Of a stretch of DNA of 64,000 bases, positions 1-10,502 are shown piece after piece. The stretch comes from Chondrosia reniformis (Eukaryota > Porifera > Demospongiae > Chondrillida > Chondrillidae). The position numbers were made by a program, and so were the translations under genes. The DNA is taken from contig OX359202.1 in assembly GCA_947172415.1 (NCBI GenBank), positions 2,950,001-3,014,000 on the forward strand, in the 5' to 3' direction. The notes under the pieces were generated by a model. The model searched no databases. It was not told the origin of the DNA and saw nothing but the letters and a program-made list of their open reading frames with translations. Every line of letters starts with the position of its first letter. Within the stretch, counting starts at the first letter, position 1.

Positions 1-2040
1 CTGCGAGAGTGAATTGCTCTCTTGGTTGACAGACTTCACATTTCCTAATGTTTCCAAAGTTTTTTTCAAAGGTAGGGGAAGAAAGAACATGGTTCCCTTA
101 CAAGCTTTTAGTGAATTGTAAATAGGCACTTTGGCTGTGTATGTGCCTAACCTTACAAATGTCTGAAATGCTTTCGCTCGTTGAATCAGCTGTCTACTCA
201 AAACATCCAATTTAGCTAGTTCTGCAGGCATTGGCTCAGTTATCAAACCATTCAGAATACAGCGCGAAGGTACCTTGTTGTCATTCAGAATTGATCGGCA
301 GTATTGGCACACATACAGAGAATCAATTTCAGTTTCATTGTTCTGCTCAAGTATGTACTTCTTTAATTGCTGCCAGACCTTTGTCACAAACTTTAAGGCA
401 CTCTTCTTCATGCTTGTGACATTCTTTCGTTGGTGCAAACGCCCACAACAGCAACATGCATACTCTGGGTCATCACCAACCTCCTTCTCTAGTTTAGTAA
501 TCAGAGTGGCATGCTTTACTTGAAGCAAGGGTTCCAGACTAGGAAGACCTGCTGCCAAGTTCTCTTGAGATGATTCACACTCACTCTGATATAGTTCCTC
601 ACAGTGACTGATGCCAGCAGCATCCATTAGTAGATCAAAATCTACTAAACCGAGTGCCACATCAATGGCATAAATTTGGCGATGGTGGTTTCTTGCAGAA
701 TATAGAACCTTTGCATTCGTGGGTAGTGAGTGGAAGCAGCACTGAATGTTCTAAGCAGACTACTGCACATTCCAATGGCACAGGGAAATGGGTGGCCTAG
801 CAGCTCATGGAACTGCTCTTGCTCATCCAGTTGACTGGTAAATTTAGCTGCAAAGCACTGATCTGTATGGTGTCCATGCTGACATCCCTTGTTGATGGAC
901 TCTAGTCCATTTCTAAGCTCTTGCATGGAATTTTTGAAAAGTTCCTTTGCTGCAACAATGGAACTATATAATCTCTTCATCTGTTGGCAGTTTGCACTCT
1001 TCTGTGCACTTCCACTTTTTGGGACGCATTGTATTTTTGTCTCTGTCACCCACTTCCTCAGCAGTGCAGCATTGTCTATACTCATCCACTGGTATGGAAT
1101 TGTTTTGCTTCATTGGCATGTAAGCGGTATCATAAAAGAATGGCTCTGACGAAGAAGTGTGCCACCTTTCTCCCAAATTCAATGATGACAGTTCAAAAGA
1201 ATTTATCACTCGAACACACTTCAGCAACTGTCCCACTCTCTCTCTGCGCTTCTTGACTACCCTGTCTTCGTGCAGTGATTCTGCAAACAGTTTTTGTCAA
1301 GACACCTTTTGACAATTTCCTTGCAATATTTTCATGACTTTGCTTAAAGTCTTTCCTTAATTCCAGTCTCAAGGAAGGCTTTGAAAATAGCTTTTTTTGC
1401 AAATCTGTTACATACTGCTGCCTAGCATATGCTTTTGGATCATTCAAAGCATATTTATCTCTACGATAAATATTCACATGCTCCTTTTTCTGTTCATAAT
1501 TTGATTTTGATGCAGCTATTTTCATCCATCGTCTTTTAACATAATTTGCTCTTGAGACAGCTTTTCTCACACCTGAGTTGCATTTGTACCTTTTTCTATC
1601 TGCAGCTTTCTTTGCTTCTGGGTTGAAAGTGTAACGTGCTTTAGCCACAGCCTTCCTAACTTCAGAGTTAGGCAAGTAGTTGGCTTTAAAAGCAGACTTC
1701 CTGGCTTCTGGATCAGAAAAGTAACTTGCTTTAGCAGCAGCTTTCTTTGCTTCTGGATTGACAGCGTAATGTCCTTTAGCTGAAGCCTTCCTAGCTTCAG
1801 AATTAGCAGAGTAGTTTACTTTAAAAGCAGATTTCCTGGCTTCTGGATCAGCAAAGTGTCTTGCTTTAGCTGCTGCTTTCTTTGCTTCTGGATTGATAGC
1901 GTAACGTGCTTTAGCTGCTGCTTTCTTTGCTTCTGGATTGATAGCGTAACGTGCTTTAGCTGCAGCTTTCTTTGCTTCTGGATTGATAGCGTAATGTGTT
2001 TAGCAGCAGCTTTCTTTGTTTCTGGATTGACAGCGTAATG
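1..2040 (-). pseudogene. Helitron A, first-protein gene (middle part), frameshifted, runs off the left edge
   Basis: Read leftward. About 1740-2040 encodes 42-bp (14-residue) charged repeats of the type KARYAINPEAKKAA. A basic region follows (1193-1675), then a segment with EPFFYDTAYMP and WKCTEECKLPTDEEI (about 964-1236), then one with HPFPCAIGMC and FSAASTHYP (about 700-1085). From about 690 to base 1 a third frame stays open. It carries a Cys cluster (ACCCCGRLHQRK at about 430-465, then YVCQYCRSIL) and a DUF6570-like stretch (VPSRCILNG, ELAKLDVLSRQLIQRAKAF). This zinc plus DUF6570-like order is what precedes the Rep domain in animal Helitrons, which should lie beyond base 1. At least three frameshifts (near 1215, 990 and 700) break it. 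It continues upstream at 8,965-10,000, beyond the inserted F1 transposon. The family is recalled, not searched. Confidence 0.72.
1740..2040 (-). repeat. 42-bp coding tandem repeats of Helitron A
   Basis: Units of 42 bp (14 codons) encode a Lys/Ala-rich repeat with the core NPEAKKAA. About three units are close copies (1863-1990), with more diverged units on either side. A whole number of codons per unit means copy number can change without breaking the frame. Confidence 0.75.
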
Positions 2041-2068
2041 CGCATGTGGAACATGTCCGTTATAGTTC
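2041..2068 (+). repeat. F1 left terminal inverted repeat
   Basis: CGCATGTGGAACATGTCC followed by a TTCCG box. It matches, with a few mismatches, the complement of 8935-8962. Confidence 0.8.
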
Positions 2069-2221
2069 CGATTTTTTGAAGCCGCTTTTAGGTGTGAAAT
2101 ATTTGAACATTTACAGGAAGTAGCGTGAATGTCATGTGACTCGCACATGAAGTTTATATTATTATAATACAATGTCATGATGACGCAGCAGAATGAAAAA
2201 ACGTAATCGATTGATTAGTCA

Positions 2222-2345
2222 CTTGTTCGGCGAGGGTCGGCGAAGGACTAGAAGTCGAAATTCCTCAGTGGAAGAACGAGAAGGTACGGCGTGGGTCGGC
2301 GAAGGACTAGGATTCGAAAATCCTCAGTGAAAGAACGAGAAGGTT
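2222..2345. repeat. Two tandem copies of a roughly 60-bp unit
   Basis: GGTCGGCGAAGGACTAG and AGAACGAGAAGGT recur about 60 bp apart with few changes. The unit lies in the F1 left subterminal region. No coding potential is seen. Confidence 0.7.
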
Positions 2346-2374
2346 AGATGTTTTATGTAACGTAGTATTTCCTT

Positions 2375-2790
2375 TTAGACTTTTAGATGATTTGTGTAAC
2401 GTATCATTTTAGACTTTCTAGTTGACGTTACACAAATCATCTAGAAAGTCTGAAAAGCTACGTTACACAAATCAACTAGAAAGTCTGAAAAGCTACGTTA
2501 CACAAATCATCTAGAAAGTCTGACAAGCTACGTTACACAAATCAACTAGAAAGTCTGAAATGCTACGTTACACAAATCAACTAGAAAGTCTGAAATGCTA
2601 CGTTACACAAATCAACTAGAAAGTCTGAAAAGCTACGTTACACAATCTCAACTAGAAAGTCTGAAATGCTACGTTGTAACGTAGCATTTCAGACTTTTGT
2701 ATAACGTATCATTTTAGACTTTTGTGTAATGTATCATTTTAGACTTTTTAGTTGATTTGTGTAACGTAGTTTTTTAATATAGACTATTTA
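2375..2790. repeat. 35-bp minisatellite that switches orientation twice
   Basis: About eight units (core ACAAATCAACTAGAAAGTC) run one way from about 2440 to 2675. Units in the opposite orientation (GACTTTNTAGNTGATTTGTG) flank them at 2375-2440 and 2680-2790. The transcript could fold into a long imperfect hairpin. Confidence 0.85.
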
Positions 2791-2892
2791 CATGATTTGT
2801 GTAATGTAGCGTTTCATTTTAGTTTGTTTAGATTGTTGAAATCTTTTGACATGTGGTGGCTTTGAAAAAAGCCGTTTGTTAGTTCTTTTTAT

Positions 2893-3186
2893 TTATTTTT
2901 CTTGTTTTCTCTTTTTTGCAGCTGGCTCCTTTTCCTCCTCCAGACGTACAAACCTGCACTTTGGGTTTGTACATGGCCTCCCCCAACACAACATAAATGG
3001 CCTCTTGCAGCCTTCAAGCAGGTGAGGTTCCACATGCCTGTATTTGCACTCTCCAGGTCCTTTTTTACATTTGTCTTGGAACCTACACAGCTTTGGTAGG
3101 TTCCCTGGCTTCTTGGTCTTGGCCTTTCTTTTTTCTCCTTTTCCTCCTTTTTTCCGTTCTCTTTTTGGATTATAGTTATATGGCAT
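2893..3186 (-). CDS. Small CCCH zinc-finger protein (97 aa), possible
   Basis: The start region is very basic (KRERKKGGKGEKRKAK). A CCCH finger follows: CRFQDKC, then CKKGPGEC, then CKYRH (spacing C-x5-C-x6-C-x3-H). A second Cys array, CWGRPCTNPKCRF, ends in Arg where His would be expected, so finger two looks incomplete. CCCH fingers usually bind RNA. The overlapping frame starting at 3218 is less protein-like. A TATA box lies about 75 bp upstream, and the ORF sits inside the F1 transposon, so it may be an accessory gene of that element or captured host sequence. Joining the ATG at 3218 to this frame would need one inserted base in an AAA run. The start is therefore uncertain. Confidence 0.5.
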   Translation of the reverse strand: MPYNYNPKRERKKGGKGEKRKAKTKKPGNLPKLCRFQDKCKKGPGECKYRHVEPHLLEGCKRPFMLCWGRPCTNPKCRFVRLEEEKEPAAKKRKQEK

Positions 3187-3258
3187 TTATCGAAATTTCC
3201 GAAGTTAAAAGTTGCCATTTTTTGCTGTATCAGCTGTTGTAGCTATGCTGGGTGGAGT

Positions 3259-3267
3259 CTATTTATA
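3259..3267 (-). promoter_or_regulatory. TATA box (TATAAATAG) upstream of the CCCH ORF
   Basis: A good TATA match on the minus strand. Initiation about 30 bp downstream would give a short leader before the ATGs at 3218 and 3186. Confidence 0.45.
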
Positions 3268-3432
3268 CTGTTGGTTGGAGGGTGTGTCATCACGCCCATT
3301 ATAGGCTGGTTATTCACTTTCTCACCACCTTATCCACCTAGCAGGTGAAGATATGACCTTATTATCAACTTATTGTTACCTTGTTTTCACTTTATTGTTA
3401 TTGTCTTGCGTGTAAATTAGTATCATTTAATT

Positions 3433-4030
3433 GTATTTGTCTGTACATCTATGCTGTTCCATATGTGGTTCACTATTGGGACCAGCACCAAAGAAATTGT
3501 CCATTCAAGGACATTTGGTGGTGTTCCTAGAAATGAAGCCATATGGACAAATCTTCAGCACTTTTGGGAAGCCATACTTTTGAGGTAAGTCCTTTAATTG
3601 TATGCATTGTGTTGTGTCACCTAAACTTTTGCTAAAATGATTTTGCACATGTAAGGAACTTTAGCTGTATTTGTCTGTACATCTATCCTGTTCCATATGT
3701 GGTTCACTATTGGGACCAGCACCAAAGAAATTGTCCATTCAAGGACATTTGGTGGTGTTCCTAGAAATGAAGCCATATGGACAAATCCTTCAGCACTTTG
3801 GGAAGCCATACTTTTGAGGTAAGTCCTTTAATTGTATGCATTGTGTTGTGTCACCTAAACTTTTGCTAAAATGATTTTGCACATGTAAGGAACTTTAGCT
3901 GTATTTGTCTGTACATCCATGCTGTTCCATATGTGGTTCACTATTGGGACCAGCACCAAAGAAATTGTCCATTCAAGGACATTTGGTGGTGTTCCTAGAA
4001 ATGAAGCCATATGGACAAATCCTTTAACTG
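3433..4030. repeat. 234-bp tandem repeat, 2.6 copies
   Basis: GTATTTGTCTGTACATC recurs at 3433, 3667 and 3901, exactly 234 bp apart. Copies differ by few bases and by one compensated pair of indels (near 3563 and 3797). Each full copy has a strong plus-strand splice-donor match (GAG followed by GTAAGT) after a short open stretch. It may be a duplicated exon. The product is unknown. Confidence 0.85.
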
Positions 4031-4077
4031 TATGTACTGTGTTGGGAAATTTAAAATGAATTGATGTTATGTACATT

Positions 4078-4160
4078 GAACACTAACCAGCCAGCAAAGA
4101 GGGATACCTAGACTTTGTTAAGTCTTTCATGCATCCTCATTACCATTAAATTAGTGAAGT
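4078..4160. repeat. Dispersed repeat also present at 44,284-44,372
   Basis: Both places share CACTAACCAGC, AGCAAAGAGGGAT, GACTTTGTTA and CCTCATTACCA in order with small gaps. No boundaries or coding content are apparent. Confidence 0.65.
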
Positions 4161-4313
4161 ATGTACTGATGACTGACATACATTTCAGCATAACAATGAA
4201 GTGGAATATGCATGGCTGGGTAGAATGTTGATCTGAACAGATAGACTCATTAGCATATGCATGGCCAATCTTCCGAGAAGTGATGGCTTTGAAAAAAGCC
4301 TTTATTAGAAATT
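4161..4313. other. No feature seen
   Basis: Internal sequence of the F1 element. Only short, non-conserved ORFs are present. Confidence 0.5.
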
Positions 4314-4412
4314 GTAATAGAGCCACACAACGACTCTTATAATAGAGCCACACAACGACTCTTATAATAGAGCCACACAACGACTCTTATAATAGAGCCA
4401 CACAACGACTCT
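4314..4412. repeat. 25-bp tandem repeat, 4 copies
   Basis: Units contain AGAGCCACACAACGACTC and are virtually identical, suggesting recent expansion. Confidence 0.9.
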
Positions 4413-4529
4413 CTAATGAAGATTACATACCAATTTCAAGCAAAGCTTTATGTCCTTAGCATACTCACTGTACATGGTATTAATGGGAGATACTTGGGCT
4501 ATTTGGAGATCTAAACTACGTTTCTTAGC

Positions 4530-7500
4530 TTAGATCTTTTTCCTAAAGTAACGGGCTAGTGAATGATACCTTTCCTTCTGAGAAGGCAACATATGCCTAT
4601 CTCCTTGCTTATACATACACCGCAATTGATCAAATACATTCAAATCAGCGGAAGAGCCAAGCAATTTGGCAATAGCTTTACACACTGATGATTCAAGAGA
4701 TACTTCAGGACAACTATTCAGTACCTCATCTACTTGTACATCTACAGTACCTTCTGTGTTCAGGTTAGGATTTTGCTCATCATTTCCATTACTATTTTCC
4801 TTTTGGACAAACCATCTTCACCAGTTTCAGATGCTATAGAACTTTCCTCACTCTGAATTGTTTTCCTACATGGAGTGGAAGACTTAGGAGAAGCCAAAGT
4901 AGGCTGGATAAATGTTGCTTCAAATGAAAACTCAGGTTCACTTGAAACACTCACACAGTTAGCAGAGGAAATTTCAGATATGTTACCTTCCCTTTCATTT
5001 TCTCTTTCCATGATTATAGGAAGTGTTATTTTCCTTTCAATAACCTCCTTCCAACAGGATTCGGACCTTTCAGCAACATCTTCCATTGAAGCATTACGGA
5101 AATGTAACAATTCAGGCCCTTTAGATGAGATTTCTTCACCATCCTGCGAGTCATGGAAACAAAAGCTGCCACATGAGTCTCTGTGCCACCAAACCCCTTC
5201 ACCACACTTTAAATAAGGACTTATTCTTTTAAGGTGAGCCTTGTAGGAATCTGTCCTTCTATTAATAAACTCTTCCTTGAAGATAGTGCCTGGGTAGGGA
5301 GGAAGTTTTGAAGCAGACTGACTAATTCTTGAGTTTTCCTTTCTCAATTTTAACAAAGGGTTGCTGGTTTTTTGATTCCTTTTACATTGAAGTCTTTTCA
5401 GTACCCCTGGTAGCATGTTTTCTGGCTTGTGATCAGTACACTTTGCTGCTGATTCAGCACTCTTGAAGATTCTCTCCTCATTTTCAGTGTTGGTTGACCT
5501 GCAGCTAACAACTTCATGTTGCATAGGACCATGCACAAGTAAAGCATGAAAATAATTTGAGATCATTGTGTCACCAAACAGCTCACAATGCAGCTCATGA
5601 ACAATATATGCACAATTATAAAACTGTAGGCATTGTTTGGGACTTCTGTTAGAATCTTTTGAATACAGAATATTGGACAGTTGAACAAGACAGCAAATAA
5701 AAGTAGCCACAGTACTTGGAGTATCATATAAGTGGAATATGTGAGCTACATCTACTAGTGCTTTACGAAGGTCAGAACCATACAAATTTGCCTTCTTCCA
5801 CAAGGTACTAAAATAATCACACAATGAAGTTTTTAGCCTTGAAGGCCCCAAAACCGAGGGCAATTGTCTAAAGACAGCACCTAGATAGCCCTTTAAATCA
5901 TGGAGAGGCTCACAAGGAAGGACACCGTAGCTATCTAGATGAAACTCATCTAATGAACTTTCAGGTGCCATCATCAGTAAAGAGGGAACTCTTTGCACCC
6001 CCCGGAGCATTTCCTTTAGGACATTTAATCTACCCTTTTTATCAGACGGATAGTCCTTAACACCCCTTTTCTCTAACTCAATTCTTAACTGATTTGTGTT
6101 TAATTCTTCGTAGTACTTTATCTTACCAGGAACTTTACCAAAGTGTCCTCCTGTAGCCACTTTAAGATTTTTCTGCAGCATCCTTTGTTCACACTTAACT
6201 GCATGCTGAAAATCTGCAAAACTATTACGGTGACAAACACAAGCAACACAAGGATAATTTCCACCACATGTGATTCCAACTTCAAATTGTGCTGCAGGTT
6301 TATCACCCTTGAAGAAACGTAGCCTATCAGTAATTCTGATTCCAGTTGAACTTAGAACCTCATCACTTAGACCATCCAATTCTGAGAGTCGCTCAGGAAT
6401 TAAAGTAGCCTGATCTTGTAGTGATGAGGACCCATGAGCAACTACATGAATTTCTCCTTCTTGGAGAAACTCTTCTACATTTTTACCTATTTCATTTTCA
6501 GTCATGAACACAATAGGGTCATACATAACCCCAACCATTATGGCTAAAATACCATGTGATGCTAGACTTGAGTGGTCATGCCATATCCAGATAGTCCTTG
6601 TCCTCTCATATTTGGAGAGGAGGTGTTTCAATTCCTCCAAACTCAAATTTTCAAATTGATTCATAGAATATCCTGCCCCTTCCCTAAGTACACCTAGAAT
6701 ATATTCCTTACTCATTGCTTCAATCTCAACATCAGTATGAAGCCTCATAAATTTTTCATGGGCCTTCAGTAAACCATTTCGAATGTCAAACAAAGGAAAT
6801 TTACGACTTTGGGCAACAGTTTCAACCCTTTCTCCTTGGTGATATCGTACTAAAGTAATGGGAATACATTGAATGCCTTCATTTAATATATATATACACC
6901 ACTTTGGACAAGGGAACGGTCAATGGCTACTAATCGCCTTTTGTTAGGAGGTACGGGTACTGCCATAGATGTGCTTTGGAATCTTTTTTTGTAGACTTTG
7001 GCTTTGGAACTATTTCAAGCCCTGGAATTGAAAGATTAATTTCTTGAGCAAGTAACCTAATTTTATTACTGCCATCAGTAGCACTGACATTAAACAATTT
7101 AGCTATATCACTAGCTATAAACTTAGTATTAGGGTCCCATGTTTTTAAGCATTCACAAAGTTCTGGAAATTTGCTGCATTCATGTGGTCTCAGTGGATAC
7201 CGTTTCTTTTTCGGGGCTTTGTCATCACAGGGTGGCTCAAAGTATTGTTCTTTGCGAAAGCTATCAGCCTTGCTTAAACTAATATTATTTGAATAAACAG
7301 CTTGAAGGGTACTAGAATCAAGTATGCCCTTAAACTCTGAGATTAGTTTCTTTTGGGCTTCTGTAACTAATTTATTAACATCACCCTCACTATAACACTT
7401 ATTTCTAGATTCATTCAGGGGTTTATTACAAGTCTGCTTCTTCCCATTAAATGTTTTAAATGTTGAATTTCTCTTTGAAGCATTTTCTTTCTCATATTCA

Positions 7501-7970
7501 GGCACTGAGATATTAAAAAAAGGCTTCAGTGGGAAAGTTTTTTGAATTTCTGCAAACTGCGTAGCACAAGCTACACAGTTTGACAAAGAATGTTTTTATT
7601 TTTCAGATGAGGACAATGCAGCCCAATTTAAAGAAGAAAAGGCTTTTACATAGGCTGCCTTTAAAGTTGAAAAAGGAAAACCTTTTGCAAAAGCTTTTTC
7701 TATCATTTTACAATGAGACTCAAATAAGCTAATGGATTTAAGACTTTTTTTCTCAAAATAATTTGGGCCAATCACAAATTGTGGTCCCACAAATAAGCTT
7801 TGGAAACATTCTCTAGTGTTATACTCAACCTTCTTAGTCTTCTTTTTACTCTTCTCCTCGGAAATAGTTTCCTCGGATGTCTCGGCACGCCTTTTAGGCA
7901 TACATTCATACACTAAAGTGCGGCAAAAGCCACAGTTGAAAGATCTTCCCGAATTGTTGACAAATGGCAT
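4530..7970 (-). pseudogene. F1 transposase-like protein gene, broken by four lesions
   Basis: The largest open part (4760-6793) is 677 codons; it has no ATG at its own start and continues upstream. Visible motifs there: IWHDHS (about 70-75), GDKPAAQFE (163-171), a Cys/His cluster CVACVCH (182-188), a SAP-like stretch LNTNQLRIELEKRG (231-244) and EPLHDLKG (295-302). Upstream ORFs 6930-7586 and 7596-7970 give the N-terminus; their start ATG is at 7970. Lesions: an in-frame TAA at 7596-7598; a length change in an A-run near 6985; another in the TA-run near 6890; and a frameshift near 4800, after which a different frame continues to 4530. This recalls a large uncharacterised family of cnidarian and sponge proteins. 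The acidic motifs could be part of an RNase H-like core, which is inference. As the main gene of F1 it is the transposase candidate. Confidence 0.72.
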
Positions 7971-8934
7971 CTAAAAACCAAGTGGATAAAAGGAAATATT
8001 AGCTAAAACTGTGAGCGTGATAGAGGGCTAACAATGTAAGCCTATATCAAAGCAAGCAAGAAAAGAAAACCACGATGATTGCCATTAATTACTACTCTTC
8101 TTCCCGTGAATCACGTAGACTAGTACACGTAAAGGTTGCATACAGAAGTAGCATATTGATGATATTGTTACTCTAACTGATTCCACTTACCTCTTATAAG
8201 ACAAAAACGATCTGATGAAAGAAACTTAATGCTTGCAGAGAAGCCTTACGTGAAAAACACTTCGGAAAGAATGACACGTTTTGTTATGCAAAAATATTTA
8301 CGAATATTTTAGGTGCAAATTAAGCATTAACGATGCCTACGTCATATATGATGATTGAATGACGGCTAAATTTGTTTTCAATATTAGGCTGACTGTCACG
8401 TGAAAATGTCTCCACTCGAATGAAAGAGACGAAATTTACAAGAAAATGACCATTAGACAATGGAGGATTCTTTGTTAAAGGATTTTTTGATTTCATTCTC
8501 TTCAAAAGGTAACAGCCTAAAAGTTCCATGTGTACTCCTGCAATATTCTCTTGTTTCGCTGAGATCTGAAGTGTTGAAGACCTGAGAGAAAGGTAAGAAA
8601 ATACATTTTCACTTATTACTCGAAAACTAAAGGGAATTTAAAAGGAGTATACACACAATCGTTTGATATTATTATTGCGCATTGAATGGTGTCACTATTT
8701 ACTCTATATTTGTAATTTTCAATGTCTAATACGGCATTTTCGGAAATTAAGTACCTATCACTTACGGCCGAATATCTCAGCCGTTAAGCATGCAATCGAA
8801 GCGCGGATTTTACTAACGTATTAAGCATGCATAGCGCTTCAATTCTATGCACTTCGTTTAAATATAAAATATTTCAACATTAAAATAAAAGACAGTTAAA
8901 AAGTGTTAGTTAAATTTTCTTCTCCTTGATTTTC

Positions 8935-8962
8935 CGGATATCGCGAACATGTCCCACATGCG
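8935..8962 (-). repeat. F1 right terminal inverted repeat
   Basis: Read inward it starts CGCATGTGGGACATGTTC and then a TCCGG box. The following TG repeats the TG that precedes the left end. Confidence 0.8.
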
Positions 8963-8964
8963 TG

Positions 8965-9379
8965 TGCTTTAGCTGAAGCCTTCCTAGCTTCAGAATTAGC
9001 AGGAGTAGTTTACTTTAAAAGCAGATTTCCTGGCCTCAATGTTAATTTCATAGCTTTCTTTGGATGCCTGTCGTTTTGGTTCAGAACTCTCCGCATAATC
9101 AAGCCTTCGCTTCTCTAATATTTCTTCTCTTTGCAAAACATACTTTTGTTTCTTGGCCTGTTTCTTAAGCCATTCCTTTGAAGGACCTGAATTTGATTCT
9201 ATATCTCCTCCAAGCAGCAGCAACAAAGTAAGTGCTCTGGCTAAGGAGCAATTACGTTTACAATAGTATCTTCTGCATAGTAGCAGCCACAGTGTGTATC
9301 TGAACCAGTACTGCTTCTGACAAATGAATGTATGCTTGCCAGCATCAACAGTACTTAAAATAAATGCATAGTTCCTCAT
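8965..9379 (-). pseudogene. Helitron A first-protein N-terminus with a degenerate 2A peptide
   Basis: Reading leftward from ATG 9379: a hydrophobic leader (LARALTLLLLLGG), then GDIESNSGP at 9208-9182, then a Lys/Gln-rich part that enters the charged repeats continued at 1-2040. It aligns with Helitron B's leader (KRN..LA..L.LLLL.GD.E.N.GP). 2A peptides need NPG followed by P for ribosome skipping. Here the first Pro is Ser, a single C-to-T change in the codon, so activity should be lost. The F1 insertion at 2041-8962 separates this piece from the rest of the gene. Confidence 0.75.
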
Positions 9380-9551
9380 TGCTATGCTATTATACTACTG
9401 AAGTATAGTATTTTCAGCATAATGACTGCGACTTGTCCCTTTCGCAGCTATAACAGTGATCCTTATAAAATCATTTGGAGCTGCAACAAACTGTGGTACT
9501 TCCCTGAGAATCTCACTTTCCCAACTGCCACAGTTATGGGACTTATGGCCT

Positions 9552-9990
9552 CAGCAACAGAAGGAATTACCCCAGTCACAGGACCAATAGTCCCAGCCAC
9601 AGGACCAAATGCCCCAGCCACAGGGCCAATAGTCCCAGCCACAGGACCAAATGCCCCAGCCACAGGGCCAATAGTCCCAGCCACAGCACCAAATACCCCA
9701 GCCACAGGACCAATAGTCCCAGCCACAGGACCAAATGCCCCAGCCACAGGGCCAATAGTCCCAGCCACAGGACCAAATGCCCCAGCCACAGGGCCAAATG
9801 CCCCAGCCACAGGGCCAATAGTCCCAGCCACAGGACCAAATGCCCCAACCACAGGACCAATAGTCCCAGCCACAGGACCAAATGCCCCAGCCACAGGGTT
9901 AATAGTCCTAGCCACAGGACCACATGCCCCAGCCACAGGGCCAATAGTCCCAGCCACAGCACCAAATGCCCCAGCCACAGGGCCAACACA
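9552..9990. repeat. 21-bp minisatellite upstream of Helitron A's 2A ORF
   Basis: About 20 units alternate between two subtypes around the core CCCAGCCACAGG. Because 21 is divisible by 3 and the unit has no stops, several frames are open; I do not take these as genes. One minus frame reads as PCGWG heptads, as in Helitron B. Confidence 0.92.
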
Positions 9991-10344
9991 AATTCATTAA
10001 TTCATCAGTGCAATTAACACTACATATGGTACAAGGTAGACACAGGTTCTGCATATCTAAAAGTTCAATAGCAGGAACAACTGCTTCCTGTTCCTCGCCC
10101 TGTACAGCAGGTGGAGTTCTGCAGAAAATAAGTAAAGAGTCTGACACTGGTTGAAACAGGAGAGTAGCTGACAAATATGCCAGAAACCACACGACACAGC
10201 CACATTTCACATAACATTGTAAATTGTATAACTTATCTGATCTTGGTTCCAAATCCATGTGCTTGGTGCATTTCCTCCTCTATGTTGTATTCATAGACAT
10301 TTATCTCTTAAGTAATGCAATACGTGATATAAGGGTGAATAATT
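9991..10344. other. No gene seen; presumed Helitron A 5' end lies here
   Basis: A minus-strand ORF (9908-10258) joins a Cys-rich stretch (LCLPCTICSVNC) to the minisatellite's PCGWG heptads. It could be leader coding or chance. I cannot place the Helitron terminus. Confidence 0.35.
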
Positions 10345-10502
10345 ATCTTTGTAAAAGTTCATCTTTCGACTTTTAGAGCGTCTAGAGACGCAGTTTTTTC
10401 GATTCTTCTGTTCTGCCAAACGTTTCGACCCTGGGGGTCTTCTTCAGTGACTGAAAACTGCGTCTCTAGACGCTCTAAAAGTCGAAAGATGAACCTTTAC
10501 AA
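10345..10502. mobile_element. Foldback element (family F2), copy 1, interrupted on its right by F1
   Basis: Arms of about 50 bp (TTCATCTTTCGACTTTTAG, GCGTCTAGAGACGCAG) are inverted around a short centre. The same hairpin is at 14,654-14,808. The last bases of its right arm (AAAGATA) lie beyond the F1 insertion at 11,786-11,792. Read on the minus strand, the centre holds CTGAAGA, a GACCC/GGGTC stem and GAAAC. Confidence 0.8.

Larger units (their letters stand above)
2041..8962 (-). mobile_element. Family F1 autonomous-type TIR DNA transposon (6,922 bp), inserted in Helitron A
   Basis: The left end starts CGCATGTGGAACATGTCC. The right end, read inward, starts CGCATGTGGGACATGTTC. It is flanked by a 2-bp duplication TG (2039-2040 and 8963-8964). 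Removing the element and one TG joins two Helitron A repeat units into the same pattern as the undisturbed unit at 1753-1840, which fixes both ends. It carries the large gene at 4530-7970, a possible CCCH zinc-finger ORF and several internal tandem repeats. The right 0.8 kb (8150-8962) and left 0.1 kb are related to the non-autonomous copies at 10,503-11,785 and 39,741-41,294. Those copies show 2-bp duplications too (AA, AC). I cannot place it in a named superfamily. The ends are not CACTA and the duplication is not TA. Confidence 0.82.

Noticed and set aside
2889-3218. Alternative minus frame starting at 3218
   Set aside because: No conserved pattern, whereas the overlapping frame has CCCH spacing.
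3621-4076. Minus ORFs over the 234-bp repeat
   Set aside because: They track the repeat unit and show no domain; copies differ without codon pattern.
9422-10000. Long overlapping ORFs on both strands over the 21-bp minisatellite
   Set aside because: A stop-free 21-bp unit opens several frames at once; only the frame leading to the 2A peptide in Helitron B has support.
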